NCBI GenBank assembly: GCA_024641205.1
Contig: JAHEDM010000068.1
Coordinates: 2,628 to 9,501 of the forward strand
Direction of reading: 5' to 3'
Source of the DNA: Actinomycetes bacterium
GTDB lineage: Bacteria > Actinomycetota > Acidimicrobiia > Spongiisociales > UBA4744
DNA length: 6,874 bases
Part shown: in pieces, positions 5,305-6,874 of the stretch
Numbering within the stretch: position 1 is the stretch's first letter
How the letters are laid out: every line of letters begins with the position of its first letter
Position numbers and translations under genes: made by a program
Notes under the pieces: generated by a model
The model's database searches: none
Seen by the model: only the letters and a program-made list of their open reading frames with translations
Told to the model about the DNA's origin: nothing

Positions 5305-6723
5305 ATGGCCAGGATCCGATTGCCCGCCGTCAGGAGTCCCTCCTTTCGGTCGCCCACCCGGCAAGCGTCCCTCGACACCGCCGAGTTGACCGGGTTGTGG
5401 GTGTCGTTTGCGGTCGGCATCCCTCTTCTCCTGGTTGGGATCCGCCTCATGTCCAGCACGGCCGCGGGTGGGCTCGGATTATCCGGGAGCCAGCTGCTGC
5501 TCGTGGTCCCCATCGGGGTTCTCTTGGGGGTGGGGCTCCTCGCCGCAGTTGCCTACGCGGCTGCGACGGTGAGCGAGAAGACCGCGGTCATGGTGCGACC
5601 TGCGCTTGGGATGGTTGGTTCCTGGCTGTTCGTGCCTGTGGCGGTAGCCTTTCTCGTTTCGTGGGCCGCCCTGGAACTCGAAACCGCCGGCCGCTCGCTT
5701 GCGGCCGCCTTCGACCTTTTCAACGGGCCGGCGATCAATCGGTCGTGGGGCACCATCATCGTCGCGATGCTGGCGGCCTTCTTCCTGATTCTCGGTCCGC
5801 AGCTCGTTGTCCGAACCTGGGTCAAGTGGTTTGCCTTCTGGGTGGGGCTCGGGGTCATGCTGGCTCTGATCTGGCGGATCGTCTCCGATCTGGATCTCGT
5901 GCTGATGCTCGAGCAGACCCCCGGGGCGCATTTCTGGCTGGGAGTCGATCTGGTGGTGGGCGGAGCGGTGATCTTCTTTCCCCTGGTCGCCGACACAGCC
6001 AGATTCGCACTGGATCAGGGCACAGCTGCGTCGAGCGTTGGCGCCGGATATGGGGTCCCGGCGCTCATTGCCGTTCTGCTGGGCGGACTGGCTGCGGCGA
6101 CCAACAGCCTCACAGACCCAACTCCGGCCGGTGTGGTCGCTGGGTTCTTCGGTTCTTCTGCCGGAGTTTTCGGCGCCGTGCTGGCGGTGCTCTGGCTACT
6201 GGGCGCTGAAGGCGATCAACCCTTTGCGTTTCTCTACAGTGCCTCGAGCGCGATCCAGACGTTGGTGGCCAGAGCCCCCACATGGGCTGGTGGCGTCGCG
6301 CTTGTTGTGGTGTCCGCGAGTCTTTCGCTCATTGTGGACGCTTCGCTCTGGACCGATCTGATCGGCCTGCTGCTCTCGGTTCTCATACCGATATTGGGCG
6401 TCTTTCTGGCCGACTTCTTCTTCGTGCGAAGGCGGAGCTACCTCTCGGACAGCCTCTACGGCACGCGGGGTGCCTACCGCGGCGTCAACCTGTACGCGTT
6501 GCCGTCACTGATCATCGGGTTCATTCTCTATCAGTGGATCGCTCCCGCCGGCCCGGGTGGTTGGGTGGAATTCGTCGAACAGTTGATTCCAGGTGGGTCG
6601 CCGGGCGAAGTGGCCGGAGTTCCGCCGGTGATGATCACATTGATGTTTTCGTTCTCTCTTTACGCGCTCCTGGGAAGGTGGCGGATTGAAGAGGCCTACT
6701 ACATGTCGAAGCTGAGAGTCTGA
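5305..6723 (+). CDS. NCS1-family permease (nucleobase/vitamin-precursor:cation symporter), substrate unknown
   Basis: This 472-residue integral membrane protein has about 12 hydrophobic segments, at roughly 31-50, 63-86, 103-125, 150-168, 171-190, 212-230, 248-268, 278-300, 327-344, 348-370, 396-413 and 437-457. Length and topology match the NCS1 fold (Mhp1, CodB, CytX). The family block after segment 6 reads ADTARFA (229-235), equivalent to the usual DYSRFA. After segment 10 it reads IPILGVFLADFFFVRRR (361-377), a strong NCS1 signature. Segment 3 carries Trp120 and Glu124 (SWAALELETAG), close to the substrate-site tryptophan of known members. NCS1 proteins import cytosine, purines, allantoin, hydantoins, or the thiamine precursor HMP with Na+ or H+. 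No thiamine or pyrimidine genes and no TPP riboswitch are nearby, so the substrate stays open. It is divergent from rlmN with a 57-bp gap. The ATG at 5305 leaves a basic cytoplasmic N-terminal tail of about 30 residues. Confidence 0.85.
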   Translation: MARIRLPAVRSPSFRSPTRQASLDTAELTGLWVSFAVGIPLLLVGIRLMSSTAAGGLGLSGSQLLLVVPIGVLLGVGLLAAVAYAAATVSEKTAVMVRPALGMVGSWLFVPVAVAFLVSWAALELETAGRSLAAAFDLFNGPAINRSWGTIIVAMLAAFFLILGPQLVVRTWVKWFAFWVGLGVMLALIWRIVSDLDLVLMLEQTPGAHFWLGVDLVVGGAVIFFPLVADTARFALDQGTAASSVGAGYGVPALIAVLLGGLAAATNSLTDPTPAGVVAGFFGSSAGVFGAVLAVLWLLGAEGDQPFAFLYSASSAIQTLVARAPTWAGGVALVVVSASLSLIVDASLWTDLIGLLLSVLIPILGVFLADFFFVRRRSYLSDSLYGTRGAYRGVNLYALPSLIIGFILYQWIAPAGPGGWVEFVEQLIPGGSPGEVAGVPPVMITLMFSFSLYALLGRWRIEEAYYMSKLRV

Positions 6724-6768
6724 GACTGAGTCCCGAGTCCGGCCACGGCGGGTAACGGACGGCTTGAT

Positions 6769-6874
6769 CTACAGAATGGTGGCAGCCAACTCTGACAGCG
6801 GACTACGGACCGATTTCTCCAGGGTTACGTGACCGAAGAGGCGGGATCCTTTGAACTTCTCTATCAACGCCGCC
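6769..6874 (-). CDS. C-terminus of a probable PhoH/YlaK-type ATPase (partial, runs off the edge)
   Basis: A minus-strand frame open from the right edge ends at a TAG (6771-6769) after 34 codons. It reads AALIEKFKGSRLFGHV followed by TLEKSVRSPLSELAATIL. The pattern LFGHVTLxKxxRSxLxxLA is familiar from the extreme C-terminus of PhoH-like ATPases that carry an N-terminal PIN domain (YlaK/PhoH2 type). These are proposed to be RNA helicases/ribonucleases. Neither the Walker motifs nor the PIN domain are in the window, so the assignment rests on this tail alone, recalled rather than searched. The frame has the GC-rich third positions of a real gene. It converges on the permease gene, with 45 bp between the two stops and no clear terminator. 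Confidence 0.65.
   Translation of the reverse strand, partial: AALIEKFKGSRLFGHVTLEKSVRSPLSELAATIL

Noticed and set aside
5181..6209. A 342-codon plus-strand frame overlapping the permease gene
   Set aside because: It lies in another frame of the permease gene, is Arg/Gly/Ser-rich, and lacks the membrane-protein pattern; it is a shadow.
6737..6760. GTCCG...CGGAC inverted repeat between the permease and the partial PhoH-like gene
   Set aside because: The 5-bp stem has a 14-nt loop and no adjacent T-run on either strand, too weak to call a terminator.

Overview
The window is GC-rich (by eye a little over 60 % G+C) and densely coded, and it looks like ordinary chromosomal bacterial DNA. The gene types, the M23 peptidase style, the frequent lack of Shine-Dalgarno sequences and the TAnnnT boxes placed directly before start codons point to an actinobacterium, possibly an acidimicrobiia-like lineage. 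That placement is inference. I see no insertion sequence, CRISPR array, tRNA, rRNA or other sign of recent transfer.

Layout from left to right. (1) 86-2943, plus strand: a two-gene unit of a short family-1 glycoside hydrolase and a DUF885 metallopeptidase-like protein, joined by an ATGA stop/start overlap. (2) 2980-3894, minus strand: a secreted protein with three LysM domains and an M23 peptidase domain, convergent with the DUF885 gene. (3) 3895-4218: a non-coding gap whose part next to the LysM-M23 start can fold into three compact hairpins. A long-range pairing there would cover that gene's ribosome binding site. (4) 4219-5247, minus strand: rlmN, the radical-SAM 23S rRNA A2503 methyltransferase, with every key cysteine present. 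(5) 5305-6723, plus strand: a 12-segment NCS1-type nucleobase/vitamin permease, divergent from rlmN across only 57 bp. (6) 6769-6874, minus strand: the last 34 codons of a gene that resembles the C-terminus of PhoH/YlaK-type ATPases and runs off the right edge.

The genes do not form one pathway. The GH1/DUF885 pair is probably cytoplasmic and catabolic, cleaving glycosides and peptides. LysM-M23 acts on the cell wall outside the membrane. RlmN is translation housekeeping, and the NCS1 protein imports a small nucleobase-like substrate. I found no convincing new multi-gene system. The most unusual element is the structured leader of the cell-wall hydrolase gene. A second pattern is that three genes (GH1, rlmN, NCS1) look leaderless.
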